Source: a candidate division TM6 bacterium GW2011_GWE2_36_25 (GTDB lineage Bacteria; Babelota; Babeliae; Babelales; UBA12409). From it: a DNA stretch of 61,335 bases. Numbering within the stretch: position 1 is the stretch's first letter; each line of letters begins with the position of its first letter. Below are positions 58,972-61,335 of the stretch, in pieces. The notes beneath the pieces are model-generated. The model had not been told where the DNA came from and made no database searches. It saw nothing but the letters and a program-made list of their open reading frames with translations. The stretch covers positions 1 to 61,335 of the forward strand of contig LBRU01000003.1 in NCBI GenBank assembly GCA_000991575.1, written 5' to 3'. The position numbers and the translations under genes are program-made.

Positions 58972-60720
58972 ATGATTCATATAAAAGATCTTAATCTCAC
59001 ATTTAAAGACCAAGTCATTTTCAATGATGTATCATTAACATTAAAAGATAATGACAAGATCGGCATTGTTGGGCGCAATGGTTCTGGCAAAACAACGTTA
59101 TTGCGTATTATAGCAGGAATGCAGCAGGCTGATTTGGGAATTATTCAAAAACCTTCATCTTTTAAAATCGGTTACATGCCGCAGGAATTTACCCTTACCT
59201 CATCAAAAAACGTTCTTGATGAAACGCTCAATGCAATTAAAGATCTTGATCAAACGGAAAGGCCATTGGCGGAAGTTGCAGCAAAAAAAATATTGCTCGG
59301 CCTTGGATTCAAACAAGATCAATTAATACAACCAGTTGCAACACTGAGCACCGGTTGGAAGATGCGCGTGGTACTCGCTCAATTATTATTACAAAAAGCT
59401 GATTTTTACCTCTTTGACGAACCGACCAACCACCTTGATCTGCTTGCACAAGAATGGTTCTTCAACTTTCTCAAAAATGCACCATTTGGCTTTGCCCTCG
59501 TTTCACACGATCGTTATTATCTTGACCATCTCTGCTCAAGTATCATTGAACTCGAGGGGGGCAATTGCACACGATACAATGGCAATTACACGAGTTATCT
59601 TAAACAAAAAGAAGAACGTGCTGCCATTGAACAAGCAACTTATGAAAATCAACAAAAAGAGATTAAAAGAAAACAACAGACTATTGATCGTTTTCGCGCA
59701 AAAGCAACTAAGGCAAAGATGGTTAAAAAAATTGAAAAAGAACTTGCCAAGATGGACATCATCTCCATCGCACCCCAACCATCAACCGTACATTTTTCAT
59801 TTCCAGAAACACGCGAATCGGGAAAAACTGTTTTGCATGTCGAACATCTTTCTTTCTCATTTTCCAACAAACCGATCTTAAAAGATGCCGCGTTCACACT
59901 GCTTCGTCATGAAAAAACGGCAATTGTAGCACCAAACGGCACCGGAAAGACGACCTTATTAAATTTGATTGTTGGCAAATATAAACAACAAGCAGGAACC
60001 ATTACTTTTGGGCATAATGTTAAAATCGCCTATTTTGAACAAGATCAACTTGAAACCTTCCATCCAGAAAAAACCATCTTTGAAACGGTCCAAGAACGAA
60101 CAAATGCTACAGATTTAACCATTAGAACAATGCTCGGCAGTTTTTTATTTACACAAGATTTGATCACTAAAAAAATCAAAGTTCTCAGTGGCGGTGAAAA
60201 AAATCGTGTCAATATGGTCTGCACCCTACTGCAAAATGCTAATTTTCTTCTTTTAGATGAACCGACAAATCACTTGGACATTTATTCCAAAGAAATTTTA
60301 TTACAAGCCCTCAAAGAATATCAAGGCACCATTCTTTTCGTCTCACATGATCATAACTTTGTAAATAATCTCTCCACGAGCATTTTAGAGCTTTCTGATG
60401 GTAAAATTGCTCATTACCATGGCAACTATGAATCCTATCTTGAACAAAAAAGAGCTTTTGCCGTTGAAACGACACAAACAAAAATTGAACCAAAAAAAAT
60501 TGAAAAAAGTGAACATAATGTTGATTATGAAAGCAGAAAACAACTCAGTCGTTTAACATCAAAAATCGAACGACTCGAAAAACAAGTTGTCGAATTGAAT
60601 AACAAAATGAGCAATATCGAGCATAATACCACCCAGTTCAATAAACTTTTTTCAGAACTCCAACAAAAACATCAAGAACTTGAAGAAGCTCTTCAAGAAT
60701 GGGAACATCTTTTATCATAA
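58972..60720 (+). CDS. ABC-F family ATPase
   Basis: A cytoplasmic ABC-F protein with two ATPase domains and no membrane part, 582 residues. Members act on the ribosome in translation regulation (EttA/Uup type) or antibiotic protection. The first domain has Walker A GRNGSGKTT near residue 35, a degenerate signature LSTGWKMRV near residue 125 and FDEPTNHLDLLAQEW. The interdomain linker is basic (about residues 205-265). The second has APNGTGKTT near residue 323, LSGGEKNRVNMV near residue 405 and LLDEPTNHLDI. A C-terminal coiled coil (about 520-580) resembles Uup/YfmR. Its first 29 bases are duplicated at 57592. Confidence 0.93.
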   Translation: MIHIKDLNLTFKDQVIFNDVSLTLKDNDKIGIVGRNGSGKTTLLRIIAGMQQADLGIIQKPSSFKIGYMPQEFTLTSSKNVLDETLNAIKDLDQTERPLAEVAAKKILLGLGFKQDQLIQPVATLSTGWKMRVVLAQLLLQKADFYLFDEPTNHLDLLAQEWFFNFLKNAPFGFALVSHDRYYLDHLCSSIIELEGGNCTRYNGNYTSYLKQKEERAAIEQATYENQQKEIKRKQQTIDRFRAKATKAKMVKKIEKELAKMDIISIAPQPSTVHFSFPETRESGKTVLHVEHLSFSFSNKPILKDAAFTLLRHEKTAIVAPNGTGKTTLLNLIVGKYKQQAGTITFGHNVKIAYFEQDQLETFHPEKTIFETVQERTNATDLTIRTMLGSFLFTQDLITKKIKVLSGGEKNRVNMVCTLLQNANFLLLDEPTNHLDIYSKEILLQALKEYQGTILFVSHDHNFVNNLSTSILELSDGKIAHYHGNYESYLEQKRAFAVETTQTKIEPKKIEKSEHNVDYESRKQLSRLTSKIERLEKQVVELNNKMSNIEHNTTQFNKLFSELQQKHQELEEALQEWEHLLS

Positions 60721-60885
60721 GTTTCTTATTCGACTTAAAAGTGAAGCGTCCGACGGCTTAAATGCTTTCCAGTTACCCACACTTTATCCCATGCACTTGA
60801 GGTGATAAATTTTTTAGTTCTGAGATTAAGCAAAGTAATATACACTATAAGCGGGGTATTTATATTGGATTACTTTTTTTCGCGT

Positions 60886-60921
60886 TCGCCCTGAGCGCAG
60901 TCGAAGGGTTTTATCGAACGC
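60886..60921. repeat. Left 36-bp inverted repeat flanking GIY-YIG gene
   Basis: This arm begins TCGCCCTGAGCGCAGTCGAA and ends TTTTATCGAACGC. Its exact reverse complement is at 61206-61241. Together they enclose only the GIY-YIG gene, 18 bp before its start and 2 bp after its stop. Related units lie at 76-245, 455-490 and 7925-8030. Confidence 0.9.
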
Positions 60922-60939
60922 GCACACTAAAATAAAGTT

Positions 60940-61203
60940 ATGGAATTTTATCTTTATATTCTTAAATGTAATGATGAATCTTATTACATTGGACACACTG
61001 AAAATCTTGAAAAACGTGTTTCTGAGCACAATGAAGGTTTATATAAATGTTACACTTTTAATCGCCGACCACTTAAACTGGTTTATACAGAAAAATTTAC
61101 TTCAAGATTAGAAGCTTTGACAGCAGAACGAAAAATAAAAAAATGGACCCGTCAAAAAAAAGAACGACTTATTATGTTTGGGTGGAAGAGCTTTATTAAA
61201 TAA
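60940..61203 (+). CDS. GIY-YIG domain nuclease, REP-flanked copy
   Basis: An 87-residue single-domain GIY-YIG protein: FYLYILKCNDESYYIGHTEN at the start (GIY-YIG elements LYI and YIG), Arg in EKRVSEH near residue 27, and the Glu in TAERKIKKWTRQKKE near residue 63. It is a close paralogue of the protein at 500-781. No good ribosome site is visible (TAAAGTT before the ATG). The gene sits exactly between perfect 36-bp inverted repeats, which suggests that it and the repeats move or are maintained together, as RAYT transposases are with REP sequences. That functional link is inference. Confidence 0.87.
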   Translation: MEFYLYILKCNDESYYIGHTENLEKRVSEHNEGLYKCYTFNRRPLKLVYTEKFTSRLEALTAERKIKKWTRQKKERLIMFGWKSFIK

Positions 61204-61205
61204 GT

Positions 61206-61241
61206 GCGTTCGATAAAACCCTTCGACTGCGCTCAGGGCGA
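61206..61241. repeat. Right 36-bp inverted repeat flanking GIY-YIG gene
   Basis: Exact reverse complement of 60886-60921. Its outer end abuts the stop codon (61242-61244) of the truncated minus-strand transposase-like frame, so the arm lies just past that gene's 3' end. Its outer bases are included in the long inverted repeat shared with 46-81. Confidence 0.9.
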
Positions 61242-61335
61242 CTATCCATTACCCACATCTTTTTTTAAAATACGATACATTTCAACAGCTCCTTCAAGTG
61301 TTCGCATTCCTCTCCATATGACTTTCATACCAGGG
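61242..61335 (-). CDS. Probable transposase, C-terminal end (partial)
   Basis: The minus strand from the window edge reads PGMKVIWRGMRTLEGAVEMY followed by RILKKDVGNG and stops at 61242. The PG.KV.WRG...L block resembles the C-terminal tail of IS4-type DDE transposases, but only 30 residues are visible, so this is tentative. The last ten codons recur at 47-76. The gene continues beyond the window. Confidence 0.4.
   Translation of the reverse strand, partial: PGMKVIWRGMRTLEGAVEMYRILKKDVGNG

Noticed and set aside
1-61335. CRISPR arrays, rRNA genes, prophage structural genes
   Set aside because: No regularly spaced direct repeats, rRNA segments or phage capsid, portal or terminase motifs were seen. 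The repeats present are palindromic or inverted.

Overview
The window is AT-rich bacterial DNA, almost fully coding, on both strands in short operons. The gene content points to an obligate intracellular or host-dependent bacterium, most likely of the Candidatus Dependentiae (TM6) lineage. It encodes a TLC-type ADP/ATP translocase (an 'energy parasite' transporter), a concentrative nucleoside transporter, an ankyrin-repeat secreted protein, and about seventeen small proteins with Sec signal peptides and no recognisable function. The lineage assignment is inference: no rRNA gene is present to test it.

Layout. Bases 1-500 hold transposase and REP-like repeat debris beside a GIY-YIG nuclease gene. 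0.5-5.7 kb: nucleoside transporter, prfA-rpmE and a Kef-type antiporter. 5.8-7.8 kb: a large secreted coiled-coil protein with a perfect-hairpin terminator. 8.1-8.8 kb: a RelB/RelE-like toxin-antitoxin pair plus a second antitoxin-like gene. 9.0-9.5 kb: tRNA-Val, -Asn and -Asp, two of them ending inside palindromic repeats. 9.6-25.9 kb: SppA, MreC, Dus, two related Cys-rich secreted proteins, gatCA, a MATE pump, rsmG, an HPS-like aldolase, cdd, an ATP-dependent DNA ligase, pgsA, secD, truB, tRNA-Met and tRNA-Leu. 26-32 kb: nucleotide transporter with a VanX-like dipeptidase, then a lipoprotein/LD-carboxypeptidase/CPT-like kinase operon. 32-46 kb: DUF58 pair, serS, HU, TatD, sodium:solute symporter, NurA, sufU, secreted hypotheticals including a HAD-like protein, Nudix, guanine deaminase, tandem membrane paralogues and sufS. 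46.9-49 kb: a type II secretion/type IV pilus ATPase split in two by an in-frame stop. 49-53 kb: ankyrin protein, second HU, tRNA-Leu and tRNA-Cys, rhodanese lipoprotein, lepB, hydrolase. 53.2-57.6 kb: AlkD-like protein, a membrane protein, an unusual signal-peptide-bearing MutS-like ATPase and two secreted hypotheticals. 57.6-60.7 kb: an insertion carrying a decayed HigB, an intact HigA and an alpha/beta hydrolase, bracketed by a duplicated ABC-F gene start. 60.9 kb to the end: a second GIY-YIG gene enclosed by 36-bp inverted repeats, then the 3' end of a probable transposase.

How the parts fit. Import of host ATP and nucleosides, guanine and cytidine deamination, sodium-driven solute uptake and a large Sec-dependent exported set (with SecD, LepB and SppA in the window) describe a cell living on host metabolites. 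The most unusual items are the GIY-YIG/REP-like elements, the membrane MutS-like protein with its operon, the insertion marked by the duplicated ABC-F start, the palindromes fused to tRNA 3' ends, and a recurrent Met-Glu/Gln signature at signal peptide ends.
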